Shown here: positions 9,900 through 18,941 of the stretch, one piece after another
How positions within the stretch are numbered: position 1 is the stretch's first letter
How the letters are laid out: the number at the start of each line of letters is the position of its first letter
Assembly: GCF_016907735.1 (NCBI RefSeq)
Contig: NZ_JAFBCP010000001.1
Span: 372,001 to 436,000, forward strand
Direction of reading: 5' to 3'
DNA from: Brevibacterium paucivorans
GTDB lineage: Bacteria > Actinomycetota > Actinomycetes > Actinomycetales > Brevibacteriaceae
DNA length: 64,000 bases
Notes under the pieces: generated by a model
The model's database searches: none
The model's input: only the letters and a program-made list of their open reading frames with translations
What the model was told of the DNA's origin: nothing
Position numbers and translations under genes: made by a program

Positions 9900-10592
9900 A
9901 TGGCCCGGATCAAGCAACGCTACCTCGACGAGCTCGAACACGAGTTCAACACAACAGGACAAGTGACGCTTCGCGTCCGTCCCATTGCGAAAATCCTTCG
10001 CTGGGTTGTGTATTCTCTTGGGGCCCTGGTCGCGTGGCCGGGTTCGGTCATTGCCTTATGGGTAAACTACGTGGAAGGCACGTGGAAAGAGCCTCGAACG
10101 TGGTTGCTTTTAGTCTGTTGCGCGGCCTTCGCAATAGGGCTTCCAGTGGTAGCCGTGCAAGCGGTAGTTCTGCTTTTTAAGCCTCGTCCCCAAGATAAAC
10201 TGGAAACATTGGACTGGGTCATCACACGTGTGGGGGTCTACCCACCGGATGCCGCCCGCGCCTCGGAAGAAATACCGCCTCTTTTCTACACATGGGACGG
10301 CATTCACGACATCGACACTAAGCGTTTTCCAGATAGATGGCTGTGGCCACCATACACAGCGATCATTGAACCAGACGTTCACACGGTTGAAAGAGTTCAA
10401 ACAGAACGCCCATACATCAAAGGCAAGTGGCTTTACGTCCCGCTCAACGGAATCCCATGGTTTGCCCACTTTTCCAGGACGATACGACCGGACAGCCACA
10501 TTACCTGGGTACACACGCCAGATGCCCGCACACTGGCAAGCTTCCTGCAAACGTGTAAAAAACGCTACTCACTGTCCGCACAAAACCACTAG
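9900..10592 (+). CDS. Unknown two-helix membrane protein, tandem copy 1
   Basis: A 230-residue protein of unknown function, first of three tandem paralogues. Layout: a conserved charged N-terminus MARIKQRYLDELEHEFNTTG, two membrane helices (about residues 35-60 and 75-105), then a soluble domain with motifs DWVITRVGVYPPDAAR, SEEIPPLFYTWDGI, YTAIIEPDVHTVERVQTERP and IKGKW. The start lies just after TAGACTCTAAGT. The 5' 100 bases are almost identical to those of the next two genes. I do not recognise the family; a role as an immunity or envelope protein is possible but unsupported. Confidence 0.85.
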   Translation: MARIKQRYLDELEHEFNTTGQVTLRVRPIAKILRWVVYSLGALVAWPGSVIALWVNYVEGTWKEPRTWLLLVCCAAFAIGLPVVAVQAVVLLFKPRPQDKLETLDWVITRVGVYPPDAARASEEIPPLFYTWDGIHDIDTKRFPDRWLWPPYTAIIEPDVHTVERVQTERPYIKGKWLYVPLNGIPWFAHFSRTIRPDSHITWVHTPDARTLASFLQTCKKRYSLSAQNH

Positions 10593-10602
10593 GAAACCCA
10601 CG

Positions 10603-11283
10603 ATGACCCGGATCAAGCAACGCTACCTCGACGAGCTCGAACACGAGTTCAACACAACAGGACAAGTGACACTTCGTGTCCGTCCCATTGCGAAAACCTT
10701 TAACTGGGTTGTGATACCACCTCTAGTACTGCTCATGTGGGTGGGTTCGCTCGCCACTTTATGGGTCACCTACGTGGAAGGACCCTCGCATAACCTTCTC
10801 GCGTGGTTGAATCCTGACGTGTGGTTGATTCTAGCGTGTTCCGCTGCCTTCGTCATCATGGTTCCAGTGGCAGCCGTGAGAATGATAGTTCTGCTTCTTA
10901 GGCCCCGCCCCCAAGACAAACTGGCAACTCGGGACTGGGTCATCACACGCGAGGGCCTGTACCCGCCTGACTTCTCCCGCATCTCGGAAGAAATACCGCC
11001 CTTTTTCTACTCATGGGACGGAATCCTTCACATCGAGGCCCAGCAGCGCTCGGACACATGGCCGTTGCCACTATACACAGCGATCATTGCACCAGACGTT
11101 CACACGGTTGAAAGATTTCGAACGGAACGCCCACACATCAAAGGTAAGTTGGCGTACTACTACCTCAACGGAAACATACGACCCGCTCACATCACCTGGA
11201 GACACACACGGGATGCCCGCACCCTGGCAAAATTCCTGCAAGCGTGTAAACAGAGCTACTCACTCTCCACACAAGACCATTAG
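10603..11283 (+). CDS. Unknown two-helix membrane protein, tandem copy 2
   Basis: A 226-residue paralogue of the preceding and following genes. I chose the ATG at 10603 because the N-terminus MTRIKQRYLDELEHEF matches the paralogues and the leader AGGAAACCCACG is shared with copy 3; an open frame extending further 5' only shadows copy 1. The two membrane segments (IPPLVLLMWVGSLATLWVTY and LILACSAAFVIMVPVAAV) differ from copy 1 while the flanking soluble motifs (DWVITREGLYPPDFSR, YTAIIAPDVHTVERF) are retained. Only 10 bases separate it from copy 1, implying a single transcript. Confidence 0.85.
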   Translation: MTRIKQRYLDELEHEFNTTGQVTLRVRPIAKTFNWVVIPPLVLLMWVGSLATLWVTYVEGPSHNLLAWLNPDVWLILACSAAFVIMVPVAAVRMIVLLLRPRPQDKLATRDWVITREGLYPPDFSRISEEIPPFFYSWDGILHIEAQQRSDTWPLPLYTAIIAPDVHTVERFRTERPHIKGKLAYYYLNGNIRPAHITWRHTRDARTLAKFLQACKQSYSLSTQDH

Positions 11284-11293
11284 GAAACCCACG

Positions 11294-11941
11294 ATGGCCC
11301 GGATCAAGCAACGCTACCTCGACGAGCTCGAACACGAGTTCAACACAACAGGACAAGTGACACTTCGTGTCCGTCCCATTGCGAAAACTTTTAACTGGGT
11401 TGTGATGCCCCTTGTGTGGCTGGGTTCGGTTGCCGTTTTATGGCTCACCTACGTGGAAGGAACCTGGAAAGACCCTCGCGCGTGGTTGCTTCTTGCCGGG
11501 TTTGTTGCCTTAGCCATCATGATTCCAGCGGCAGCCGTGAGAATGATAGTAGTTCTGCTTCTTAAGCTTCGTCCCCAAGACAAACTGGCAACTCGGGACT
11601 GGGTCATCACACGCGAGGGCCTGTACCCGCCTGACTTCGCCCGCATCTCGGAAGAAATACCGCCCCTTTTCTACGCTTGGGACGAAATCCTTCACATCGA
11701 TGCCCAGCAGTTCCCGAACAGATGTCTGATACCTTACACAGCGATCATTGCACCAGACGTTCACACGGTTGAAAGACTTCAAACAGAACGCCCACATATC
11801 AAAGGTAAGTTGCCGTACTACTACCTCAACGGAAACATACGACCCGCTCCCATCACCTGGATACACACGCGGGATGCCCGCACCCTGGCAGAGTTTTTAA
11901 ACCGTTGCAAGGCGCAGTATTCGTCCACCACGAGGCGATGA
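11294..11941 (+). CDS. Unknown two-helix membrane protein, tandem copy 3
   Basis: A 215-residue paralogue, closest to copy 2 in the soluble domain (DWVITREGLYPPDFAR, YTAIIAPDVHTVERL, HIKGKLPYYYLNGNIRPA). The start ATG at 11294 follows the same leader TAGGAAACCCACG seen before copy 2. The C-terminus differs (FLNRCKAQYSSTTRR) and lacks the shared SLSxQ(N/D)H ending, so the last gene may have received a different tail. It converges with corA, whose stop lies 20 bases away. Confidence 0.85.
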   Translation: MARIKQRYLDELEHEFNTTGQVTLRVRPIAKTFNWVVMPLVWLGSVAVLWLTYVEGTWKDPRAWLLLAGFVALAIMIPAAAVRMIVVLLLKLRPQDKLATRDWVITREGLYPPDFARISEEIPPLFYAWDEILHIDAQQFPNRCLIPYTAIIAPDVHTVERLQTERPHIKGKLPYYYLNGNIRPAPITWIHTRDARTLAEFLNRCKAQYSSTTRR

Positions 11942-11960
11942 TCACGCCCCTACAGGCTCG

Positions 11961-13073
11961 TTACATCCAGTCAGATTTTCGGAAGAAGTAATACAGAAGA
12001 ACGCCAACTCCCACCATCATCCCGATCGCCATGGGGTACCCAAGGGCCCAGTGAAGCTCGGGCATGTGGTCAAAGTTCATTCCATAGATCGCACCAATAA
12101 GAGTGGGAGCAAACAGGATCGCAGCCCAACCTGAAATCTTCTTCATGTCCTCGTTCTGGCGTTGCGACACCAGCGTCGCGTTCACACTCAGAATCTGCGC
12201 AAGAGCGTCACGGAGATCGGCCGTTTGCCGAAGCGCATGCAGCAGATCATCTTCGACGTCATCGAGATATGTACGCAAGTCTTCTGGAATTTCATACTTA
12301 TCGAACCCGTCGCGCAATGAGTCGATCACTTCATTCAGAGACGCAATCGTGTGTTGCATATCGATGACCTCTTGGCTCAGACGGTAAATACGTTCAGCTA
12401 CCGCCGCGTCACCGGAAAACACTTGCCGTTCAATCTGCTCGCGGTCAATCGCGATACCCCGCAACACTGGGGCATAACCCACCACAATCGCTGCGAGCAG
12501 ACGATAAATGATAGCTTCTGGTCCGTATGACAACATCCCCTGGTTCGCAAGAACGGTCTTGCCGTGCTTACGAGCAACCAGCGCGTTATACACGTCCATC
12601 TGCAAACCGTCTTCCCCATCGATCCAACGCCCGTCTTGGCACAGGACAACAACCACGCCATCCTTCATCAGGACGTGAAACTCCGAAAACCTCACTTCTT
12701 CTTGTTCGTCGATGTAGCTGGCAGCCCGGGCGACCAGGAACATGACGTCACCGTAGCGTTCCACTTTTGGACGTTGGTGCGCATTGAGCAGGTCATCGGT
12801 GAGCAGAGGGTGAAGGTCCCACTCGTTTTCAAGCTCACGAATCTCTTCTTTTGTGGGTGACGGGTACAGCAGAAGCACCATGTTGTCGGGCGACGAATTG
12901 GTCAAATCCATGGCCTGCTTGAGCGACATTTCGCCTTCAACACGGCACGGAACACCGTTGTCAATTTCCGTGACCACAGGAGACTTGGTACGGGCAGGAG
13001 CAGTAGTAGTTGTTGCAACGACTTTTCTACTTCGCGGAACGCGGAAACCTCTGCTTAAGCGACGACTAGGCAT
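11961..13073 (-). CDS. corA: CorA family magnesium/divalent cation channel
   Basis: A 370-residue CorA-type protein: a large N-terminal cytoplasmic alpha/beta domain, a long helix (IYRLSQEVIDMQHTIASLNEV onwards) and two C-terminal membrane helices. The signature GMN motif is present in GAIYGMNFDHMPEL near residue 330, and the protein ends with the short cytoplasmic tail FFRKSDWM. It should form a pentameric Mg2+ (possibly Co2+/Ni2+) channel in the plasma membrane. The N-terminal 30 residues are basic and unusual (MPSRRLSRGFRVPRSRKVV); a shorter start is possible. Confidence 0.93.
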   Translation of the reverse strand: MPSRRLSRGFRVPRSRKVVATTTTAPARTKSPVVTEIDNGVPCRVEGEMSLKQAMDLTNSSPDNMVLLLYPSPTKEEIRELENEWDLHPLLTDDLLNAHQRPKVERYGDVMFLVARAASYIDEQEEVRFSEFHVLMKDGVVVVLCQDGRWIDGEDGLQMDVYNALVARKHGKTVLANQGMLSYGPEAIIYRLLAAIVVGYAPVLRGIAIDREQIERQVFSGDAAVAERIYRLSQEVIDMQHTIASLNEVIDSLRDGFDKYEIPEDLRTYLDDVEDDLLHALRQTADLRDALAQILSVNATLVSQRQNEDMKKISGWAAILFAPTLIGAIYGMNFDHMPELHWALGYPMAIGMMVGVGVLLYYFFRKSDWM

Positions 13074-13318
13074 TGCTTCCTCCTCCCGAGTCCATGGGGC
13101 GCAGTGTGCGCGTTAAACACACGCGGTACGTGTGCTCAATGAGAATACCAAGAGCCAGCGTATTTCATCGCTACATCAGTAGGTGCGAACTTGCCTGGTG
13201 ATGTGGGCTGAGCAAAGTGCCATCATGCACGTTGCCTGCTCATTCCCATAGACTTTCGCATAACCAAGTGCGCAATACGGAAATTCTGCGTACATCTGGC
13301 GACATTGGAGGGAGCACA

Positions 13319-13792
13319 ATGACTACACCCGATTTTGAGGTCGACTTAGACTCCGCCGATTCGATCCTGGAAATTACGGGCTGGTGCCTGCGTGCAGACG
13401 AGCGGCTCAACGAGGAAAAGCCGTGGGACGGTTTTGTGATCCTGACCGGTTTTGAGGAGGCGCACGCGGCGATGCAGGCATGGCGTTTTGTCGGCGCAGA
13501 GACCCTGCCCACGGCGGTGAACATTGCCAATCCGGCGTTCAACCTTGACGTGATGGAGCAGCTGCGTGAGCTCACTGCCGACCCCAAACGCGGTAAATGG
13601 CAGACCTGGGTGATTCTCTACGACCTCGCCAGCGACAGTTTCGATCACATATTCCTGTGGCCAGGAGAAGATGCGGGGTACAACGTGATCGGCTATGACA
13701 CCCCGATGTCGACGATTGAAGCACTGAATCCGGCCCATCCTGCCGAAGAACCTCAATGGCTGACTTCGGCCAGGGGTAAGCCGTCCGTCTGA
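13319..13792 (+). CDS. YezG/DUF600-like putative immunity protein, copy 1
   Basis: A 157-residue soluble acidic protein. The ATG at 13319 is preceded by GGAGGGAG at ideal spacing, and the same leader GACATTGGAGG precedes the next gene; an upstream in-frame start (13217) has no such support. The segment LRELTADPKRGKWQTWVILYDLASDSFDHIF followed by an acidic WPGEDAGYNV resembles the core of YezG, the immunity partner of the LXG toxin YeeF (DUF600). Similarity is by eye and moderate. It has a tandem paralogue 19 bases downstream and no toxin gene adjacent, as expected for orphan immunity genes. Confidence 0.75.
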   Translation: MTTPDFEVDLDSADSILEITGWCLRADERLNEEKPWDGFVILTGFEEAHAAMQAWRFVGAETLPTAVNIANPAFNLDVMEQLRELTADPKRGKWQTWVILYDLASDSFDHIFLWPGEDAGYNVIGYDTPMSTIEALNPAHPAEEPQWLTSARGKPSV

Positions 13793-13811
13793 CGACATTG
13801 GAGGAAGCGCA

Positions 13812-14243
13812 ATGACTACACCCGATATCGAGGTCGACTACGACTCCGCCGATTCGATCCTGGAAGTCATCGGCAGGTGTCTGCGGGTGGACAGAAAGCT
13901 CAATCAACGCAAACCATGGGACGGATTTGTGGTTGTGTCCGGCTACGAACAGGGGCATTCGGCGCACCAGGCGTGGCGGTTTGTCGGTGAGGAGACTCGG
14001 ATCACCACGGTGTCCTCGCTCAACCCGGCGTTCAACGAAGCGCTGATAGCGCGGCTACGCGAGCTCACTGCCGATCCCAAGCGTGGCAACTGGCAGACCT
14101 GGATTGCCCGATACGACCTCGCCACCGACAGCTTCGACCACACATTCCTGTGGCCCGGAGAAGATGACTGGTACAACGTGCTTGCCTATGACACTCCGAT
14201 GTCGGCAATCGAAAGACTGAACCCAGCCCATCAGACCGAATAA
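13812..14243 (+). CDS. YezG/DUF600-like putative immunity protein, copy 2
   Basis: A 143-residue paralogue of the preceding gene, with the same opening MTTPDIEVDYDSADSILEV and the same core LRELTADPKRGNWQTWIARYDLATDSFDHTF...WPGEDDWYNV. It lacks the 12-residue C-terminal extension of copy 1. The leader GACATTGGAGGAAGCGCA matches copy 1 base for base around the ribosome-binding site, so the duplication included the translation signal. Divergence is spread over the middle segment (residues 40-75), the part expected to contact a toxin if this is an immunity protein. Confidence 0.75.
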   Translation: MTTPDIEVDYDSADSILEVIGRCLRVDRKLNQRKPWDGFVVVSGYEQGHSAHQAWRFVGEETRITTVSSLNPAFNEALIARLRELTADPKRGNWQTWIARYDLATDSFDHTFLWPGEDDWYNVLAYDTPMSAIERLNPAHQTE

Positions 14244-14282
14244 TCGCAAACAGCGTACCCGTGACTGTGCTTGAATACAGAC

Positions 14283-15875
14283 ATGACTTCAGCGCTTGAT
14301 GCTATTCGCGACGGATACTCCTTTTCTGAACCAGCAATTGAACTCGGCTCCGCCCTCGACGGTGACAAACCCGTCACTGACGCGCGCGTCCGCATTCCTT
14401 TAAGCATGCTCAACCGCCACGGCCTGATCGCCGGCGCCACTGGAACGGGAAAGACCGTTACACTGCAGGTGCTCACAGAAGCGATCACTCGCGCTGGAGT
14501 CCCCGTGTTCGCCGCCGACCTCAAAGGTGACCTATCCGGCATGGCCTCAGAAGGCCAAGCGTCAGAAAAACTCTTAGCCCGCACCAAGGCAAACGGACAG
14601 GACTGGGAGCCTGCCGCCTCGGCGGTCACCTTCTACGCGCTGGGAGGCGAAGGCACCGGAATTCCGATGCGCGCAACCGTCAGCTCCTTTGGACCGCTCC
14701 TCCTCGCTAAGGTGCTGGGCCTCAACGAAACCCAGGAGTCCGTCCTGGGGCTGATCTTCCACTACGCCGACTCCAACGGACTGGCCCTGCTGGACTTAAG
14801 CGACCTCAAAGCCGTGCTCATGTTCCTCACTTCCGATGAAGGAAAAGCGGAACTCAAGAGCATCGGTGGGGTGTCAACGGCCTCGGCGGGCGTGATTCTG
14901 CGATCCATTGCCAACCTCGAAGCGCAAGGCGCGGAAGCCTTCTTTGGCGAACCAGAATTCGACATTTCCGACCTATTACGCACCGAGGGCCCGGCGGGTG
15001 TCGTTTCGATGCTGGAACTGCCCGCGGTGCAGAACCGGCCCGCACTGTTCTCGACATTCCTCATGTGGCTGCTGGCCGAACTGTTCGAACAACTCCCCGA
15101 GGTGGGCGATGCGGACAAACCTAAACTGGTGTTCTTCTTCGACGAAGCGCACTTGTTGTTCCAGGGCGCGTCGAAAGCCTTCATCGAGTCAGTGACACAA
15201 ACCGTGCGCCTCATTCGTTCCAAGGGCGTGGGCATTTTCTTCGTCACGCAGCGCCCCACCGATGTACCGGAAGAAATCCTGGCGCAGCTGGGCTCGCGCG
15301 TGCAGCACCAATTACGCGCGCACACCCCCAAAGAAGCCAAGGCGCTGAAGGACACGGTCGCCACGTTCCCCGTGACGGATTTCGACCTGGGCGAGTTGCT
15401 CACCAGCCTGGGTACCGGCGAAGCGATCGTCACGGTCATGGACCCAGACGGCTCCCCCACACCTGTTGCGCCCACCAAGGTGTTTGCTCCCACATCAAAG
15501 ATGGGCCCCACCCCGCCCGAGGTCGTTGCTCAGATGGTCGCAGATTCTCCCCTAAGTGCCACGTACGGCGAGCGCCTGGACCGCGAATCCGCCCGCGAGA
15601 TCCTGACGCAGCGCTTGGAGGAAGGCGCTGAGGATGACGCCCAGGCGAAGGAGAACGTGGCTGGTTCTGACGCCCGCTCCACAGAGGAACAACCTCAGCG
15701 GATTCCCGCACCTCGGACCACACGGGAGACATCCCAGTCTTCGAAGCGACAAGACAAGTCGCTACTTGAGTCAGTACTGTCATCGTCCGAAGTTCGCACG
15801 TTCACGCGCACAGCTGCCCGCGAGATTGCACGCGGCATTTTCGGGACGGGACGTCGCAGGCGCCGTCGCAGGTAA
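14283..15875 (+). CDS. HerA-like ATPase, DUF853 family (YjgR-like)
   Basis: A 530-residue P-loop ATPase of the HerA/FtsK superfamily, YjgR branch. Walker A is GATGTGKT near residue 45, Walker B LVFFFDEAHLLF near 275, sensor FFVTQRPTDVPEEILAQLG near 315. The C-terminus ends in a basic tail GTGRRRRRRR, possibly nucleic-acid binding. Members are predicted DNA translocases or helicases; the cellular role is not established. I chose ATG at 14283 rather than an in-frame TTG at 14271. There is no Shine-Dalgarno sequence, and TACAGA lies just upstream, so translation may be leaderless. Confidence 0.9.
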   Translation: MTSALDAIRDGYSFSEPAIELGSALDGDKPVTDARVRIPLSMLNRHGLIAGATGTGKTVTLQVLTEAITRAGVPVFAADLKGDLSGMASEGQASEKLLARTKANGQDWEPAASAVTFYALGGEGTGIPMRATVSSFGPLLLAKVLGLNETQESVLGLIFHYADSNGLALLDLSDLKAVLMFLTSDEGKAELKSIGGVSTASAGVILRSIANLEAQGAEAFFGEPEFDISDLLRTEGPAGVVSMLELPAVQNRPALFSTFLMWLLAELFEQLPEVGDADKPKLVFFFDEAHLLFQGASKAFIESVTQTVRLIRSKGVGIFFVTQRPTDVPEEILAQLGSRVQHQLRAHTPKEAKALKDTVATFPVTDFDLGELLTSLGTGEAIVTVMDPDGSPTPVAPTKVFAPTSKMGPTPPEVVAQMVADSPLSATYGERLDRESAREILTQRLEEGAEDDAQAKENVAGSDARSTEEQPQRIPAPRTTRETSQSSKRQDKSLLESVLSSSEVRTFTRTAAREIARGIFGTGRRRRRRR

Positions 15876-15942
15876 CAAAGCCAGTCCCCTAGACCAGGCT
15901 CCACGCACCTACCTGTCAAGCAGGCCCCAACGAAGAGAACAG

Positions 15943-16674
15943 ATGACACTGAACGAATTTGGCCAACCGATCGGCCCGGCACTCCCCCACTGGACCCCTG
16001 CGCAGTCGCCACAACCGGTGACGCTGGAGGGCCAGTCGTGTACGCTTGCCCCGCTGGTGGCAGACCAACACGCCAGCGACCTCTTCAACGCGTACGCACT
16101 GGCACCCGACGACAGCGCGTGGACGTACATGAAGGACGGGCCGTTTGCCACCTCGGCGGACTACCTCACCTGGGCACGCAAGGCCCAGGCCAGCACCGAC
16201 CCACGCCACTACGTGGTGCTCCTCAAATCGTCTGCGGACCAGCCAGCCACAAAGCCCGCGGGCACTATGGCACTCATGCGCCAAGACCCCAGCAACGGCG
16301 TGGTTGAAGTTGGCACTGTGCAGTTTTCACCCCTGCTCCAGCGCACCCGCGCAGCAACCGAAGCGCAGTTCCTGCTCATGCGCTACGTGTTCGACGACCT
16401 GGGATACCGCCGGTACGAATGGAAGTGCGATGACCTCCACAGCGTGTCACGCAGGGCCGCCACACGTTTGGGTTTCACCTACGAAGGCACGTTCCGCAAC
16501 GCAGTCGTGTACAAGGGTCGTAGCCGGGACACCGCCTGGTTCGCCCTCACAGACGCGGAATGGCCCGCAGTCCGCGCAGGGTTTGAACGGTGGCTGGATC
16601 CCGCGAACTTCAACGCTGACGGCACGCAGGTACGCACCCTTGCGCAGTGCCACGAGGAACCTCGCTGCGTGTGA
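15943..16674 (+). CDS. GNAT family N-acetyltransferase (RimJ/RimL-like)
   Basis: A 243-residue acetyltransferase of the COG1670 type. It has the conserved substrate motif DDSAWTYMKDGPF, acetyl-CoA-binding region EVGTVQFSPLLQRTRAATEAQFLLMRYVFD, and the typical RRYEWKCDDLHSVSRRAATRLGFTYEGTFRNAVVYKGRSRDTAWFA block. Such proteins acetylate protein N-termini or small amines. The ATG at 15943 follows GAAGAGAACAG; longer in-frame extension would overlap the HerA-like gene and shows no conserved residues. It may be co-transcribed with the HerA-like gene 67 bases upstream. Confidence 0.9.
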   Translation: MTLNEFGQPIGPALPHWTPAQSPQPVTLEGQSCTLAPLVADQHASDLFNAYALAPDDSAWTYMKDGPFATSADYLTWARKAQASTDPRHYVVLLKSSADQPATKPAGTMALMRQDPSNGVVEVGTVQFSPLLQRTRAATEAQFLLMRYVFDDLGYRRYEWKCDDLHSVSRRAATRLGFTYEGTFRNAVVYKGRSRDTAWFALTDAEWPAVRAGFERWLDPANFNADGTQVRTLAQCHEEPRCV

Positions 16675-16701
16675 GTAGGCGAGCCCTCATAGACTACAAA
16701 C

Positions 16702-17280
16702 ATGATCCGTCGCCTCGTCGCCCGCGCATTCTGGTTCTTCTCCAGTTGGAAGCTCCGCACCGCCCCCGCGCCTAAACAGCCCACGATCCTCATCGGTGCT
16801 CCGCACACGTCGAACTGGGACTTTGTGCTCATGCTGGGAATCGCGTGGCGTTTGGGTATCCACATGCGGTGGATGGGCAAGCAAGAGCTGTTTACCGGCT
16901 GGAAGGGTCCGGTGATGCGCAAGTTGGGTGGGATTCCCGTGGACCGGGCTAATCCTGCAGGGATGGTCGCCGAGGTCGTTGACACCTTGCGCAGTGGCGA
17001 CAACCTGAGTCTGGTGATTACTCCCGACGGAACCCGCAAAGGGCATTCGCATTGGAAGTCAGGGTTTTACCGGATTGCCCGTGAGACTGGTTTGCCGTTG
17101 GTATTGGGGTATGTGGACCGGACAACCATGACAACGGGCCTGGGTCCCACGGTTGTGCTCACCGGCGATGTGAAAGCAGACATGGACCGGATTCGTGAGT
17201 TCTACTCAGACAAAGCCGGTTTCTACCCTCAGCACAAAGTGGAGCCCCGCCTCAGAGACGAAGACTCGTTTCAGGGTTAA
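16702..17280 (+). CDS. PlsC-like 1-acyl-glycerol-3-phosphate acyltransferase family protein
   Basis: A 192-residue acyltransferase. The catalytic HX4D motif is HTSNWD (residues 34-39), followed by the substrate motif GGIPVDR and the TPDGTRKG block typical of short bacterial PlsC relatives. It likely transfers an acyl chain to a phospholipid or similar acceptor at the membrane. Short members of this type also occur beside lipid-A-like or polar-lipid genes, but no such context exists here. Its stop is four bases from the stop of the convergent osmC-like gene. Confidence 0.88.
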   Translation: MIRRLVARAFWFFSSWKLRTAPAPKQPTILIGAPHTSNWDFVLMLGIAWRLGIHMRWMGKQELFTGWKGPVMRKLGGIPVDRANPAGMVAEVVDTLRSGDNLSLVITPDGTRKGHSHWKSGFYRIARETGLPLVLGYVDRTTMTTGLGPTVVLTGDVKADMDRIREFYSDKAGFYPQHKVEPRLRDEDSFQG

Positions 17281-17283
17281 GGG

Positions 17284-17730
17284 TTACGCGTCGTCACCTG
17301 AAGCGATGTCGAACGTGACAGGTGTCCCGTGCTCCACGGTGCGCGATACCGTGCAGTACTTGTCATGCGACAAGTTCACCAGCCGTTCGATCATTCCGGT
17401 CGCGCGTTGTCCTGCTTCGTCATCCGGGAACGTAATGTCGAAGTTCAGGGTAATGGGACCTAGGCGTGAAGCGTCACCGTCTTCGACGACCTTCTCCGAA
17501 CGCGCTGTAACCGTGAAGTTTTCAGGTTCAGTACGTCGCGAAGTCACTGTGTCTACGTCGATCGATGAGCAGCCAGCGATCGCGGCCAGTAACAGTTCGA
17601 CGGGTGACATGAGGTCTTCGCCCCGCCCAAATTCGATGTGACCGCCTTTTCCGTTCGTGGCGACGTATCGGTTTTCGGCTGTCCTCGACAGTTCGATGGC
17701 AAAAGGTTTGCGTTCTTCGCTGTTCGTCAT
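17284..17730 (-). CDS. OsmC family protein (peroxiredoxin-like)
   Basis: A protein of 148 residues with both conserved redox cysteines of the OsmC/Ohr family, in LAAIAGCSSIDVDTV (near residue 55) and LSHDKYCTVSRTVEHGTPV (near 130). It is expected to reduce organic or inorganic hydroperoxides. I prefer the ATG at 17730 (MTNSEERKPF); an in-frame GTG three codons further upstream cannot be excluded. It is convergent with the acyltransferase gene and diverges from the patatin gene. Confidence 0.88.
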   Translation of the reverse strand: MTNSEERKPFAIELSRTAENRYVATNGKGGHIEFGRGEDLMSPVELLLAAIAGCSSIDVDTVTSRRTEPENFTVTARSEKVVEDGDASRLGPITLNFDITFPDDEAGQRATGMIERLVNLSHDKYCTVSRTVEHGTPVTFDIASGDDA

Positions 17731-17761
17731 GTTCTCCACTCTAGATCGTTAACATGGGCTC

Positions 17762-18694
17762 ATGAGCCCTGAGCCTGAAGCCACTTCTCCCCGCGCATCC
17801 GCCTCGTACCCCCTCATTGACGACACTGCCCTCATTTTTGAAGGCGGAGGAATGCGAGCGGCATTGACATCAGCGGTCGTTGTCACCCTCATCAAACAGG
17901 GCATCTACTTCAACTGGGTGGCAGGTGTGAGCGCTGGTGCCAGCAACACAGCTAACTATGTGTCGCGGGACCCTGGACGCGCCCGCCGTTGTTTTGTGGA
18001 CTTTGCCGCCGACCCTCAGTTTGGCAACCTGCGCACCATGCTCGCGGGCAAAGGACTCTTTAACGCTGAGTACATTTACGAGAACACGAGCCTGCCGCAC
18101 CAAGCACTCCCCTTTGACTGGGACACGTTTTCCAACTCCGGCACTCGCATCCGGATTCCTGCTTTCGACGCCGAATCAGGTGACCTGAAGGTGTGGACTG
18201 AAAATGACTTTCCAACAATGCAAGATCTCATGGTACGCGTACGCGCGTCCTCAACTATGCCGGTCATCATGCCACCCACTCACATTGACGGCCGAACCTA
18301 CGTGGACGGCGCGTTGGGACCAGACGGCGGAATCGCGTTGTCGCAGGCGCGTGCAGACGGGTTCGAACGTTTCTTTGTTGTTCTCACGCAAGAACGTTCG
18401 TACAAGAAAACTCCTCAAAGGTTTAGCGAGTTCTACCGCCGTTATTTCCGACGTCACCCGGCCATCGCTGAAGCCCTCTTGACCCGGTGGAAGCGCTACA
18501 ACGAAACGCGTGAAGAACTGTTTGAGCTCGAAAAACAAGGCAGGGCCTATCTGTTCGTTCCAGAACGCATGCCCATTGGAAACGGGGAACGGAGCCTTTC
18601 AAAACTGGCGGCCGCACACCGGGCGGGGCTGTCGCAATCACGCCGTGAGATACCCCAGTGGCTGGATTTCCTGGGCGTGTCCACTGACCACTAA
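17762..18694 (+). CDS. Patatin-like phospholipase family protein
   Basis: A 310-residue patatin/YchK-type serine hydrolase. Its oxyanion-hole motif is EGGGMRAALTSAVV (residues 29-42), the nucleophile elbow is GVSAGAS near residue 58, and the catalytic Asp lies in DGALGPDGGI near residue 182. The Ser-Asp dyad is therefore complete. The C-terminal region is basic. It should hydrolyse ester bonds of phospholipids or other lipids in the cytoplasm or at the membrane; its natural substrate is unknown. Confidence 0.92.
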   Translation: MSPEPEATSPRASASYPLIDDTALIFEGGGMRAALTSAVVVTLIKQGIYFNWVAGVSAGASNTANYVSRDPGRARRCFVDFAADPQFGNLRTMLAGKGLFNAEYIYENTSLPHQALPFDWDTFSNSGTRIRIPAFDAESGDLKVWTENDFPTMQDLMVRVRASSTMPVIMPPTHIDGRTYVDGALGPDGGIALSQARADGFERFFVVLTQERSYKKTPQRFSEFYRRYFRRHPAIAEALLTRWKRYNETREELFELEKQGRAYLFVPERMPIGNGERSLSKLAAAHRAGLSQSRREIPQWLDFLGVSTDH

Positions 18695-18941
18695 ACACCG
18701 GTCAGTCTTCACACACCTCGGGCACCTGTGACTCCACCCACAACATGCCTGTGCGACCCGACACACTCTCAAGAACGCCCGCCTCACCTAAGTCACTCTG
18801 CAAGACGCCAAGTTTCAGGTTGAAAGATTAACAGTGCAGGGCTTCAGGCCGTACGCACTCATGACTACACTCATAAGTGAACAGCGATATAACCCCTGTT
18901 CATCACCGCAAGTCGGACTCATTCATCGTTAGGAAGTGAAT

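Noticed and set aside
10228-10602. N-terminal extension of tandem copy 2
   Set aside because: It reads the first paralogue in another frame; the conserved N-terminus and leader place the start at 10603.
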